Below, piece by piece: positions 11,017 to 21,724 of a stretch of 64,000 nucleotides of DNA (position 1 is the first letter of the stretch; every line of letters begins with the position of its first letter). Source of the stretch: Rhynchonema sp. JSB1_4 (taxonomy: Eukaryota > Nematoda > Chromadorea > Monhysterida > Xyalidae). The translations under genes and the position numbers were made by a program. The stretch spans positions 23,976-87,975 of the forward strand of contig JASAMV010002897.1 of NCBI GenBank assembly GCA_030248065.1, given 5' to 3'. The notes below the pieces were generated by a model. The model made no database searches. It saw only the letters and a list, made by a program, of their open reading frames with translations, and was not told the origin of the DNA.

Positions 11017-12168
11017 TTCGCTCGTGATTTTTAGGTTGACTCTTGTGTTTTTCGTGTGTGTTTTGAGTTCTGTGAGACTGCGCTAACCTTGTTCGATAAA
11101 CGTAATATTGAGAATCGTCAGGAGGGATCGATCTGTGGATTGAAGAGGCGTGAATCGCAACCCCGGAGTGAACCGCGCGTCACTCGGCGGGGCCTTTTGT
11201 GAAGGTTTAGTGTTTGTTGCATTTTGTGTGCCAAACCGTGTTTCCAGCTCAGGCAGCCGCGCCCCGTCGTCAGTCTCGCCGGTCGGGCCTTACCGTGCAG
11301 TGCAAGGCCGTATCGTTGGGTGAGGAAGCCGTGCAGAGTGCCGCCTCGCCCTCCGATTACACTTGGTGAGCCGCAGCTGACTGAACGCGAGGGAGATAGG
11401 TGGTTTTGTGGTTCTGGGGGGAGAGTTTTTGGGGCTTTTCAAAAATTACTCTCCCTTGTTTTTGCTAGATCTAGCACCCAAATCGTTTCCCCGACGCCCT
11501 ACGACCCGGCCCGCGGACAAACAACGCCGGGCCCGACCAATTCGATCAATTTCCGACCAGCCACGGACGTTTTTTCGGCAAACCGAGGGCAATTCTCTTG
11601 ATCGATCCCGACGGACAGTCTGGACCGAGGATACGAAGCGGAGCGGAAAAGCAGTAGAACAGCAGTAGCAGGGAGACAACACCGCGGCGCGAAGCAGGGA
11701 CACACCTATCCTGCAGCCGGGGCAAAAACAGGTAAGTTTTGACTAAGTACTGAGTTTCTCCACGCTTGTTTTTTGTTGTTTTTTTTGTGTGTGTTGAGTG
11801 GATTCTCGACGTCACCGGCAGTGAACGAACAGGCTGTCCGGGCATCACCGTAGTGAAAATCGAACGGGCAGTACGGCCAACGCGTCGCTACATCCATCGC
11901 ATCACTGAACGTCGGAAAGAAATCGATAGGAGCGAAAGGACAACAACGACGAGGAGGAAACAAGCGACCAGGACCATCGGCCGAACTGTAGGATTGTGAT
12001 ATAAAATACTGAAAAGTATTTTATAGCCAATCCGGAATAAAAAGAGTGCAATCGATTGGATAATTTTGTGCAAACAAGCACAGAATACAAATTTATTGGA
12101 AAATTTGAGAGCCATTTTTGGGGGTTTTTGCATTTTTTAGTGCAAAAACCGCAATTTTTCGTTCGCAG
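11017..12168 (+). mobile_element. 3' LTR (left boundary estimated)
   Basis: The right end is fixed by the 176-bp match to bases 1-176. The left end is placed after the polypurine tract ending at 11016, so the LTR would be about 1.15 kb. Only 176 bp can be verified as repeated because the 5' copy is cut by the window. A segment at 11150-11215 resembles 12280-12345 just beyond the LTR, which suggests a second related LTR fragment next door. Confidence 0.45.
12000..12041 (+). promoter_or_regulatory. LTR TATA box and polyadenylation signal
   Basis: TATAAAA at 12000-12006 and AATAAA at 12036-12041. The same pair lies at 8-14 and 44-49 in the 5' copy. Confidence 0.4.
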
Positions 12169-12426
12169 CGTTTTTTTGCGAGTGAGAATCATTGTTGTGA
12201 TACACGGTGAATAACCCGCGATGATAAAGCATCGAGAATGACGAACCCGCGTCAAGAGATACTCGTGAAGTTTACGTGAAACGCAACGCCGGAGTGGCCA
12301 GACGGCCAGTTGCGCTCGGCGGGGCATTCTGTGAAGGTTTGTGTTTGACATTGTTTGTGTCTACCCAGGTCCGTCCCGCCCCGTGTCGTTGCGTTACATC
12401 GATGCGTTATGTACAGCAGTGGTTTA
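12169..12426 (+). other. LTR-like fragment downstream of the 3' LTR
   Basis: 12280-12345 (CCGGAGTG, CTCGGCGGGG, TGTGAAGGTTT) resembles 11150-11215 inside the inferred LTR, with about 5 mismatched blocks. It may be a remnant of a related LTR between the element and the receptor gene. Confidence 0.35.
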
Positions 12427-14130
12427 CTATTTTACACATGCGTCATCCACTTTGGCGCCTGTGACCTTTGTCGTTTTGTCGCCCCAATCTTTCAAATGGA
12501 TGGGCATGCTCTTTCCAGCCAATGCCTTCTTCAGACCTTTCATCATGAACTTGTGCTTAATTAGAAACAGATATACGTTGATCAACGGATTGAAGTTGGT
12601 GGGCCAATAGAACAGAACTACGAGCGACGGCGGCCAGATGTAGGTCAGGTAGTCGGCCGATTGCACGGGCAGAATCACAAGGAACTGAAATAGGACCATA
12701 TTTGAGCCATAGCTTGCTAAAGTCGACATTTGGTCGGTCACTGACAAAGGTGGCCACGGTGCTCCAACCAATTCGTTTGGTCATGTCTCGCTGTTGTTTG
12801 GCTGCCTGTGGGTTGATCTCGTTGCTGCCTGCCACCTATATCAAATGAACACGCACTGGAGTTGTGCAGAATGTCTTATGACTAAAATCACAATAAATGT
12901 CGCAAACCTTCTTGTTGTGATGAATGTATACCAGCAACGCGAGCGCGAAGATTACAATCGAACCGAAATGTCCGTAACTGAATGCTTTCAACTGCCACGA
13001 GTACACCCACGGATGCATGACTAGGCTTTGATAGCACACATCACTAGCGACCGGACCCTCGTCGTGCAACATGTAACTGCAGTCGACGTCAACCATCAAC
13101 AGGTGCTCAATTATGAATAATATACCACATCCAGCAGTGACGCCTTACCCGCTAATCAGTGCAGTGATGGTGAAAATTGCCTGGTGCGCATACACAGCCC
13201 CCACCAAGACGTATGCTAGTGTAGTGCCTTGGCTGATGTACCTGTGACGTTTATATGTTAATATGCTGGTGGCAAACTAACACACCGATAGTTTCACAGG
13301 TTCCGGTCTTGAAACATCGTATGTATATGAACTTGGACCCACCACATTGGAAACGTCGTGACCAGAAATCGATCCAGGCTGACCATCGACAACATCAGAC
13401 CAGCAGCGCCATAGAACACAGCCCACAATAGATTGAATGGCATCAAGCCACAGTGCCACGCCGTTAACCCAAGCTAAAATTTCGCGCTTGTAAACTCTGA
13501 TTGAAACTCTGACACAGAAAAGTAGTCCGAACGAACCAAGTTGTTCATGCTGCCACCCACGATCCAGCGTTGCAGGCCATACAGACCGGCAAGGAAGAAC
13601 GCCAATCCATTCCAGGCGTCCGCAAATGCCAGCCCTTAAAAGGTTACAAGCAATCACGGATACGCTTCATCATCAGGCAAAAAAATTTTTATTGTTGAAC
13701 TTTTTTTAAACGTTTTAAAGTATTATAAATTTTTTTAAAAGTCACTTTTTTTATTCCAGATCCCCAAAAGATGGCTGCGACAGGTATAAAATTCCTAAAA
13801 TCGCAGTTGTCAGTAATACTTTGTGGTACACAAAAGGGAACTTTTCCACAAAAAATCCTGTTCATCATACATATATATCTGTGCAGTGACACCCTATCAT
13901 TTTTTTAAATAGAGAAGACCGCACCCACCTCCAAGTACTACATATTCTTTGCGTGTCCTGAACGCTTGGTGGTACGCAATCGGTATGAACAAAGCGATAT
14001 TACCAATGAATACGAATATTCCGGTGATAAAGAAAATAAACGGTGTCAGTTGCTCAATGGCGTCAAAGATTATGTTGTTATCGGGCTCGAGCACAGGGAA
14101 TTCCGTTGAGTTCGTCAGATTGCTAATCAT
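12427..14130 (-). CDS. Rhodopsin-like (class A) 7TM receptor, copy 1
   Basis: Seven exons: 14130-13929, 13634-13537, 13473-13343, 13241-13149, 13076-12908, 12835-12746, 12684-12427 (stop). All junctions are GT-AG with matching phases and give 346 aa. TM1 carries GNIAL; TM2 carries LAFADAW. TM3 ends SLDRF, a DRF variant of the DRY motif. The fifth exon starts in extracellular loop 2 and continues through TM5; the sixth is the basic third loop; TM7 carries NPLINVY (NPxxxY-like). The CWxP signature of TM6 is missing. It would be a plasma-membrane receptor acting through G proteins; the ligand is unknown. Several starts are possible; 14130 aligns one residue before the start of copy 2. Intron 1 holds a truncated hAT copy. 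Confidence 0.8.
13676..13870 (+). mobile_element. Truncated hAT-family fragment in receptor-1 intron 1
   Basis: Resembles the left end of the element at 18572: AT-rich start, then TCACTTTTTTTATTCC and a GATCCCCAAAA segment. The paralogous intron in receptor 2 is 104 nt against 294 nt here, and CATCAT flanks both sides, so this is an insertion after or during divergence of the duplicates. Confidence 0.55.
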
Positions 14131-14198
14131 GACCCCAATCGAAATGCCTATTTTCATATCACGTTGCCATTGCCAACTATAACTGCGATAAAATATAC

Positions 14199-14262
14199 AG
14201 GAGGACACGAATTCCCCGACTTTCGGATAATCGGACCGATGCTCTGCCAACAGAGCGGTTCA
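14199..14262 (-). other. Degenerate tRNA-like sequence upstream of receptor 1
   Basis: Homologous to 21594-21663. D-arm GCTC-TGTTGGCA-GAGC is intact and the anticodon-arm TCGGT/TCCGA remains, but the T arm (GGGGAATTCGTG) and the acceptor 3' strand are eroded. Probably a tRNA pseudogene or a tRNA-derived SINE head. Confidence 0.35.
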
Positions 14263-14865
14263 ACACGCGACGTCAACGCATTAAGATGTCTTTGTTTCAA
14301 TTCGAGCAAGCTGCAGCCTGGTCTGGGTCTGGCAGCCCCCGGGAAGCAAATGCTGCTTTGACAACAGAAGCAACGAAGTAATTGCCTGTTTTCTAATAGA
14401 GAAAACTAAAAGTAATCAACTTGGTCTGCGTTGACAACAGAAGCAACAAAGTAATTGCCTATTTAGAATGTAGAGAAAACTTGAATAATCGACTTGGTCA
14501 CTACACAAGGCTCTGTTTGTTTTATCGTCTGTTCAGAACACTACACTCTGAAGAATCATTTTCTGATCATAAGTATAGCATGTTCAGGTGTATTCAAACT
14601 ATGATAGTCGGCTCACCGGATGACACTAAAAGTGTCGTTACAGAACTTAATGAATCGACAAGACAAGCATTTGATTCCGCCTGCCGAGAAAACGGGCCAG
14701 GCTTGAATTAGTGTATCCTGGTGGTCAAACGACCTTCACAAACTTAGGAAGGGGTGTAGGAAACTACAACGAATTCTCAAAAAACGCGACGAAGTGCTGG
14801 AATATTTACTAGTGTGACAACTGGAAAGACTACCGAGAGTGAGAAAATGAATATCAAAGTTAAAC

Positions 14866-15988
14866 TAGACGATCATAGCCAAGATCATAGAAAATGCTGC
14901 GGGTATATAAGCTCATGTAGAGAAACTGCTTGACTACAAAAAGAACTGATTTCAGACCCTGTGACACGACTACTGGGTTCACTCGAGAAACCAGGTGCGA
15001 AACATTAAAAGTACTGCTAGACACTCATTTTCCAGGCAATAGGCTTGCAAACACTCAAGGTATCAACAAATCGGTCGATTTGAACCGTACAAATCTCTTG
15101 GACAGGATGGCACATTTCCAGCGCTGCTACAAAAAGGGTTCACTACTCTGGGTCTTTCACTTGAGCGTATATTTCGAGCATGTATTGCCATATCATACGT
15201 CCCCATATCATGGACGTATGTAGGTCACGTTGATATTCATTCGTAAGCCTGACAAGAAAGACCACACTCAGGCAAGTTCTGTCGGACCTCTTAGCCTGTT
15301 GTCGTCCTCAAATCTCTAGATATTTTTTTATCAGAGAACTGATCAAGGTTAGCTACCCACTCCGTGCGAACCAACAGGCGTATATCAAGCGGGTAAATCT
15401 ACTTAAACTGCCCTTCACACTCTGGTTCCAAGAATAGAAGAATCTATGGAAGCGAAAACATGTTGACAGAAACTTTCTTTGACGAGGCAGGTGCTTTTAG
15501 TGACGAAGTCCAGACGGTGCAACATTTACATTTATTCCTCCATTCCAATCCAATACATCCAAACAATGAAGTTCACAAGCACAGAAACACAGAAAATAAG
15601 AGAGTCAGTTAGGTGTAGTCAAAACATCAATCAATATAATAGCGCGGGTAAAGTCAAGCACTGCTGCTTGCTGCATATGTTGTAAACACGTGATACGCAC
15701 TATTGGGGATATGTCACCACAGTGCTTTTGACAAAGCAAGATTCGATATTATCACTTTAAATAATTGGTACTTAATGTCATTAAGTAGGTTATAAATAAG
15801 ACAATTCAAAACTAGTAATTTCGGCTTGTCCGCAAGATATGGTCAAGGTGAGCAATCAGCTTGTAAAACCGTGTACCGTACATATATTCGTTGGACACTG
15901 AACAAATGCAACAAGTCTCTGCAGCTCATGCGCCACACGGAACGGCTGACTTCGCAACACCCGAAATTGTCTGCAATGAGCCCGTCAA
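14866..15988. other. No gene recognised
   Basis: AT-rich DNA between the segmental duplication and the gene-like ORF at 15989. The longest frame (14930-15223, 97 codons) has no motif and atypical composition. I see nothing else. Confidence 0.5.
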
Positions 15989-17011
15989 CTATTCTCTGAT
16001 ATCTGGTCGATTGGCATACTGGCATACGTCGTGCGCAATGAACTTAACTTCTTTGTAGTAGTCATAATGTTCCAAAGAAAGTGTCTGAACTGACATTCTA
16101 ATGCCCGGACGAGGGCGGTCTAAACCATATGGTAGCACTCGTATCGGCAACTTGGCATCGAGCATCACACCTATTTCGTCGAGCAATCGACGTGTCTTGG
16201 CGGATCTCGATCTCATACAATCTGAATCCCTCGGCGGTATACCTGCTTACCGGTCATAGTCGCATCGTGGAAACTGATCGAGCGACATCACGTTCAAATA
16301 TCCCACGATTCGGGAAGTAAGCAATTGGTAATGGGGTAATTCGTATGTGTACAACCATTCTCGAAGATGGTCAATGTACCGCTGCGTGGTGAATGCGATA
16401 TCAACCACGTGTTCATGCATCTCCCAGAGCTCACACAACTCGGTTTCATTCAACCAGTCTGTTTGCCACGCCGACAGTATTGGCGGTTCTCCCAATGTGT
16501 ACTCCGTGTACATATCGATTGCGTGCGGTCTGATCGCCTCAGACTCGGACTGGTATCGTTCGCGGACTGGGCGCGTTCGTGGCGTACGCCCGGTTTCTGT
16601 ATTCGAATATTCGTAAAGGACTTGACGCGCGCTTCGCGTATGTCCGGTCCTTGCGTTCCAATAATCGTAGTGGACTTGCCGCGCCCGTTGCGCTTGTGCA
16701 GGGTACGCGCTTGTCTGGCCCGAATGGCTGTCTGATTGGTCCAAATGACCGTAATTTTAGTCCGATTGACCGAATGTTCGGCTCGACTGTTGGTCTGAAT
16801 GACCGTCGACCGGTTCCGTTGGCTGGCCCTCGCGATCCGGGTGATCGCTGGGCCGCTTTGGTAGTGGGCTCGATCGATCCGAGTGATCGTCGGCCTGTGG
16901 GTCCTCAAGGCTAAACATTTTGCTCGACTGACCTTTCCGTCTGCCCGAGTGATCATGTCGCTTGCCCGAATGGCTGGCGTGATCATTGGCAGATGTTGAT
17001 TGGAGCGACAT
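15989..17011 (-). pseudogene. Broken gene-like ORF, unknown protein
   Basis: On the minus strand one frame runs from an ATG at 17011 to 16247 (255 codons) with a single internal TAA at 16757-16759. A further open frame follows at 16216-15989 after a possible splice site (CCGGTAAGC near 16251). The N-terminal part is hydrophilic, rich in Asp, His, Ser and Arg, and locally repetitive (HSD/HSG-type). The C-terminal part looks like ordinary globular protein, with a Trp/Glu/Leu-rich stretch near 16430-16350. No family is recognised. It could be a retroelement structural gene, a host pseudogene, or a real gene in which the stop is spliced out. The four repeats at 17028-17254 lie just upstream of it. 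Confidence 0.3.
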
Positions 17012-17027
17012 CTGGAGTCAGCAATCA

Positions 17028-17254
17028 ACGTGAGACTCAGTCGATCTGCACCGATTAGTGAACGTGTGACGAAGTCAAACTGCGTTGACTGGGATTAGTA
17101 ATCGACGTGAGACGAAGTCAACTGCGTCGATACCTGATCTCAAATCTCTGCAAAAGCTGGAAATCCAGTCAGGTTAGGTTAGGTACACAAGGTTTATAAA
17201 TGAGACATGCAATAGGACGAACTCACAAACCAAAACCAACGTGAGACTGAGTCA
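17028..17254. repeat. Cluster of CGTGAGACNNAGTCA repeats
   Basis: Four spaced copies of ACGTGAGACGAAGTCA or a close variant at 17028-17042, 17062-17077, 17105-17120 and 17239-17254, immediately upstream of the minus-strand broken ORF. The spacing is irregular, so this is not a simple tandem array. It may be a regulatory or LTR region (inference). Confidence 0.5.
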
Positions 17255-17746
17255 ATCTTGGCTGATTTATTGGCCCGGAGACGAACAACCTTTTTCCAAC
17301 AGTAGGTCAACTGTGGTGGCGGATAAGACTTTTTCAGTAACTATGAGAAGTGGTAATTGCTTATATAGGTTTTGGGACGTAGTGCCTTAGGATACATCAC
17401 ACACACAGGGTATGGATTATACAAAACAAGAAAGTTACGACACGCAAGGTAGGCAAATTTGCTACCCGGTACACGTTACGCGGAGAGACGTAGTCTCTCA
17501 ATAGAGCGATCGCTAATCGCATAATAAAGACGGTTCTCATAACACAGTCACGTATGGGAACATGAACCGAACTGTTCATTTACGTAGGTTGACTCGCCCG
17601 CAAGAGCGGTGCTTTCCGGACTGAGTTCAAATGGACCAATCACAGTACCGATGTACTTATGTCCCTCAACTGTGTTTCTTCACGTGTTGTGTTCCGAACG
17701 ATATCGGATGAATGCGCGTTCGCGTAAACGCTAACCATGAAGATTC

Positions 17747-17967
17747 ATGGATATCTTCTTGCTCATGCAACAGCAAACAAGCTTCGTAATGGAGGCAACT
17801 TCGCACCAGGATCATCATGTAAATATCGTTCGTGATTTAATTCCACGTTGCCCACAAATTGAACGTGCTTACAGACAATTGGACAGTTTTGGGCCGCTCA
17901 TTGAAAACAGCATAATAAAGGGGCATTCAGCCTCAAGCGCAAAATCGGACGGTATCTTAGTGGGCAG
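17747..17967 (+). CDS. Possible short coding exon, unknown
   Basis: An ATG-initiated open frame of 74 codons ends at a strong 5' splice site (CAG then GTAAGT at 17968). The predicted peptide has mixed, protein-like composition (RDLIPRCPQIERAYRQLDSF near its centre) without a recognisable domain. No convincing downstream exon was found; another frame at 17972-18205 is open but unrelated. It could equally be chance. Confidence 0.2.
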
Positions 17968-18571
17968 GTAAGTGGTTACTAGAAGACCGGACATCCCAGC
18001 AAACCCAGGATCAATCGAGCTTGATGCCAACGCACCACACGGCACGAGAACGCCAGCCAGAACTTACCGACAAGGTGACGAACCGAGCCGAGCCGAGCCA
18101 AGCGGAATAGTGCCTGAAACATGCGTTCGCCATGGGAAAAGAGTCGAATTACTACATTGTCAGAACCCAAAAGAACTTATAGCAACAGCTATCACACGAA
18201 AGTAGCACTTTATTTCGTTTCAGACACAAAAAGGTAAACATCGGCATTGGGCTCTGCCAGCAGCAGAGAATACACGATGACCAGAAAGGTGCTCGCCGAC
18301 TGGGCTGAGTATACATGTAGTGCGTTTGTAGTGCACATAAACAACCGCTCGAGGCGTGACAGTAACGATGAATACCTAGGTGTTTGCAATTTAGCCGGCA
18401 CAAATCACATATAGAGTTGGGTTACACTTGCATAAATAGTAATAGAATATTATAACAACGACAACGTTACACAACTGGCACACACAATAATAATATTGAC
18501 ACGCCACACCACAACACGATTTGAACATTGTGCAATTTCGACTTTTCTTTCACCTACAGTACACCTTCATC

Positions 18572-19351
18572 CAGGGTTGGATTAAAAAATTTTTTTATTA
18601 TCGAACTTTTTTTTTTTAAAAAAACTTTTTAAAATTTTTTTTTTAAAAATCACTTTTTTTTATTCCGGACCCCCAAAAAATTGGTTTCTAGAAAAATGAA
18701 ATTTCTGAAATCATGTTACTTAGGTATGTTTTGAGGGACACTAAAGAGAACTTCTCCACTGACTTGCATGTTTATGTCGATCACCTGCGATCTAGCCCAT
18801 TTGGTCATAACTTTGAGAACCCGCCCGAAGGTAACTCTGTGGGCATATATGACAAAGGGAAGACCAACCTTCTGTTTGTGAATTTGGGGATAAATTTGAA
18901 AAGAGATAAAGAGTTACACCACACTCATGTTGTGTGACAAAAGCAACAAATGACAAATCCACACAACTGCAAATAGGCGAGCAAAGTGGAGTCTGTTGAT
19001 AGCTTACGTCGATAGCTCAATAACTGCACAGTATACGGTATGGGGTGTCCTATATTATACGTGCAGCGACTGTTGGGATGTCTGGGAACTGTATGAGTCC
19101 ATTACAACGCCATTTTAAACTGAAATATAAGCGCCGCAGGCGATTTTTTGAGAATGATGAGCAATAAAACGCATGAAAACATACATTTTTACCTTAAAAA
19201 AGTGAGAAAATAACGAAAAAAAGGGGAAAAATAATAAAAAAAGTGGACTTACTTTTTAAAATTTTAAAATAAAAAAAGTGGCCAGCTTTTTTTTTAAAAA
19301 AAAATTTTTTTTTACAAAAAAATTTTTACTTTTTTTTTTAATCCAACCCTG
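18572..19351 (+). mobile_element. hAT-like non-autonomous element, family 1, copy 1
   Basis: Starts CAGGGTTGGATTAAAAAA and ends with the complement TTTAATCCAACCCTG, flanked by the 8-bp target duplication CCTTCATC (18564-18571 and 19352-19359). Eight-base duplications and CAGGG termini are typical of hAT transposons. Length 780 bp, with AT-rich subterminal inverted repeats. It carries a 74-codon ORF (18713-18937) that is also open in the other two copies. No transposase. Confidence 0.9.
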
Positions 19352-19783
19352 CCTTCATCACTGGACACCCATTTACAAAATTTCGAAAATTTGGACACAA
19401 ATATCAGCAGACAAACAATTGTACACTTTGGACATCAATACAAGAGGTGAAGAGGACAAGACAGAATAGCAGAATGTATGCAGAATATACAGCGTACCTT
19501 GGTACCATAACAGCCCGTGAATGATTGAACTTGACTTTTGAGATTTGCACAGTAGTTCTCAGCACAATAAAGCCAACAGGAAAATGACGGAAACCACAGA
19601 CATGCATCAATTTCATACGACTAGAGAATACAAATGAGCTGATAGCATGAACACGAAACAAATACCACCAACAAACACGAAAGTGTGAAATAAAATTTGA
19701 ATTCGAAGCAAAAAGCTTAAAATCTGGGAGTATTTTTTAGCGATGTGTGACATACCGAAGTGGTTCGTTATTTCACACTGGTA

Positions 19784-20058
19784 TTGGTAGCACAATGGCT
19801 ATATAAGAATTCATCAAAATCAATCCTGATTTTCACGTTCAGTCACTCTTAACTACTGTGCTATTTGTGATTCTCACAAAACATTTTCAGCTGAAAATAA
19901 TCTAGCAGATCAACCACGTTGCCGCAGGTCTGAAACATTCTCTTTACTACATGTTTTGTGTGCGATCACGCAACGCAACGTCATTGCCCCGTCACTTTCC
20001 CTCTTTACGATTCAGGAAAAAAAGTTGACCAATTCTTATAAAGTCATTGTGCGACCAA
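19784..20058 (-). mobile_element. MITE TTGGTCGC family, copy overlapping the receptor-2 3' end
   Basis: Inverted ends TTGGTAGCACAATGGC and GTCATTGTGCGACCAA, flanked by TA at 19782-19783 and 20059-20060. It has the body of the 1936 element in reverse. Its right end supplies the last eight codons and the stop of receptor 2. Confidence 0.8.
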
Positions 20059-21553
20059 TACCTGCGTTATCCGCTTTGGTGCTTGTGCCATTTGTCGTTT
20101 TGTCGCCCCAATCCTTCAAATGGATGGGCATGCTCTGGCCAGCCAACGCTTTCTTCAGACCTTTCATCATGAATTTGTGCTTAATTAGAAACAGATATAC
20201 GTTGATCAACGGGTTGAAGTTGTTCGGCAAATAGAACAGAACTGCGAGCGCTGGCGGCCAGATGTAGGTCAGGTAGTCGGCCGCTTGCACGGGCAGAATC
20301 ACAAGAAACTGAAATAGGACCATATTTGAGCAATAGCTTGCTGTAGTCAACACGTGTTCGGTCACTTACAAAGGTGGCCACGGTACTCCAACCGATTCGC
20401 TTGGTCATATCTCGCTGTTGTTTGGCTGCCTGTGGGTTGATCTCGCTGCTACCGGCCACCTATGTATATCAAATGAACACGCACTCGAGTTGTGAAGAAA
20501 GTCTATGATCAAAATGAAAATGAAAATCGCCAACCTTCTTGTTGTGATGAATGTAGACCAGCAATGCGAGCGCGAAGATTACAATCGCACCGAGATGGCC
20601 GTAATTGAATGCCTTCAACTCCCACGAAAATATCCACGGATGCATGGCCTGATATTGGTAGCACAAATCACCAGCGACCGGACCCTCGTCGTGCAACATG
20701 TAACTGCAGTCGATTTCAACCATCAACAGGTGTTCAATGTAAGTAATAATGCCACTACAGCTGTAAACCTTACCCGCTAATCAGTGCAGCGATGGTGAAA
20801 ATTGCCTGGTGCACAAACACGACCCCCACCAAGACGTATGCTAGTGTAGTGCCTTGGCTGATGTACCTGTGGCGTTTACTTGTTAATGCATAGGGGAAAT
20901 TAGCATTTTAATCGTTTCACAGGTTCCGGTCTTGAAACATCGTATATGAACTTGGACCCACCACATCGTAAACGTCGTGACCAGAAATCGATCCAGGCTG
21001 ACCATCGACAACATCAGACCAGCAGCGCCATAGGACACAGCCCACAATAGATTGAATGGCATCAAGCCACAGTGCCACGCCGTTAACCCAAGCTAAACTT
21101 TTGCGCTTGCAAGCTCTGATTGAAATCGTGACACACAAAGTTAGTCCGAACGAACCAGATTTCTCGCGTTGCCACCCACGATCGAGCGTTGCAGTCGATA
21201 CAGACCGGCAGTGAAGAATGCCATTCCATTCCAGGCGTCCGCAAATGCCAGCCCTTAAAAACTTGAAAGCAATCACGGGTACGCTTCATCATACTGTGCA
21301 GTGACACCCTTTCATTTTTTAAAGAGAGAGAGAAGACCGCAATTTCCCCGCACCCACCACCAAGTACTACATATTCCTTGCGTGTCCTGAACGCTTTGTG
21401 GTACGCAATCGGAATGAGCAGAGCGATGTTGCCAATGAATACGAATATGCCGGTGACAAAGTAGATAATCGATGCCACTTGCTCAATGGCGGCAAAGATT
21501 ACGTTATCGGGCTCGAGCACAGGGAATTCCGTTGAGTTCGTCAGATTGCTCAT
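20036..21553 (-). CDS. Rhodopsin-like (class A) 7TM receptor, copy 2
   Basis: Seven exons: 21553-21358, 21253-21156, 21092-20962, 20866-20774, 20703-20535, 20459-20370, 20308-20036 (stop). Phases agree throughout and give 349 aa. Motifs as in copy 1: GNIAL in TM1, LAFADAW in TM2, SLDRF at the end of TM3, NPLINVY in TM7 followed by a basic helix 8 (MMKGLKKAL). The N-terminus has an NLTNST glycosylation-type sequence. Introns are 61-104 nt. The C-terminal residues GIGRTMTL and the TAA come from the inserted MITE end, whereas copy 1 ends DDACVK. The family (class A orphan, nematode chemoreceptor-like) is inferred from topology and motifs; ligand unknown. Confidence 0.8.
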
Positions 21554-21593
21554 CGTATTGCCAACGATTGCAGCGAAAAAATATGCAGTTAGG

Positions 21594-21663
21594 TGAACCA
21601 GGAGGATTTGAACCACCGACCTTCGGATAGTCGGACCGATGCTCTGCCAACAGGGCGGTTCAA
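21594..21663 (-). tRNA. tRNA-like sequence, probable pseudogene
   Basis: The minus strand reads as a tRNA: acceptor halves TGAACC and GGTTCA, A-box-like TGGCAGAGCA, and B-box GGTTCAAATCC at normal spacing. The anticodon arm TCGGT-CCGACTA-TCCGA has a T-T mismatch, and C instead of the invariant T before the putative GAC anticodon. The T stem has one mismatch. These faults, and its degenerate twin at 14199, argue against a working tRNA. Confidence 0.35.
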
Positions 21664-21724
21664 CAAGCGACGTCAACGCATAAAGATGACTTAGTTTCAA
21701 TACGTCACAAAGTAGTGTCTTGTG

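Larger units (their letters stand above)
1..12168 (+). mobile_element. LTR-retrotransposon-like element, 5' end cut by the window
   Basis: Bases 1-176 recur at 11993-12168 with one mismatch noticed (base 91, A versus G), in direct orientation. The repeat has a TATAAAA box and an AATAAA signal, as expected of a long terminal repeat. Between the copies lie a long duplicated leader, a single 317-codon ORF in the gag position and a 20-nt polypurine tract at 10997-11016, just where a 3' LTR of about 1.15 kb would begin. I found no reverse transcriptase, RNase H or integrase, so it would be non-autonomous or decayed. The first LTR is truncated by the window edge, so target duplications cannot be tested. 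The LTR call is inferred from architecture; the repeats themselves are seen directly. Confidence 0.6.
12430..14865. repeat. Segmental duplication, copy 1 (receptor gene plus upstream flank)
   Basis: Matches 20062-23113 in the same orientation, covering the receptor gene, the tRNA-like sequence and flanking blocks such as GACAACAGAAGCAACGAAGT. Similarity fades after CTGGAAAGACTACCGAGAG (14820 and 23068). The second copy is interrupted by a 730-bp hAT insertion. Confidence 0.8.
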
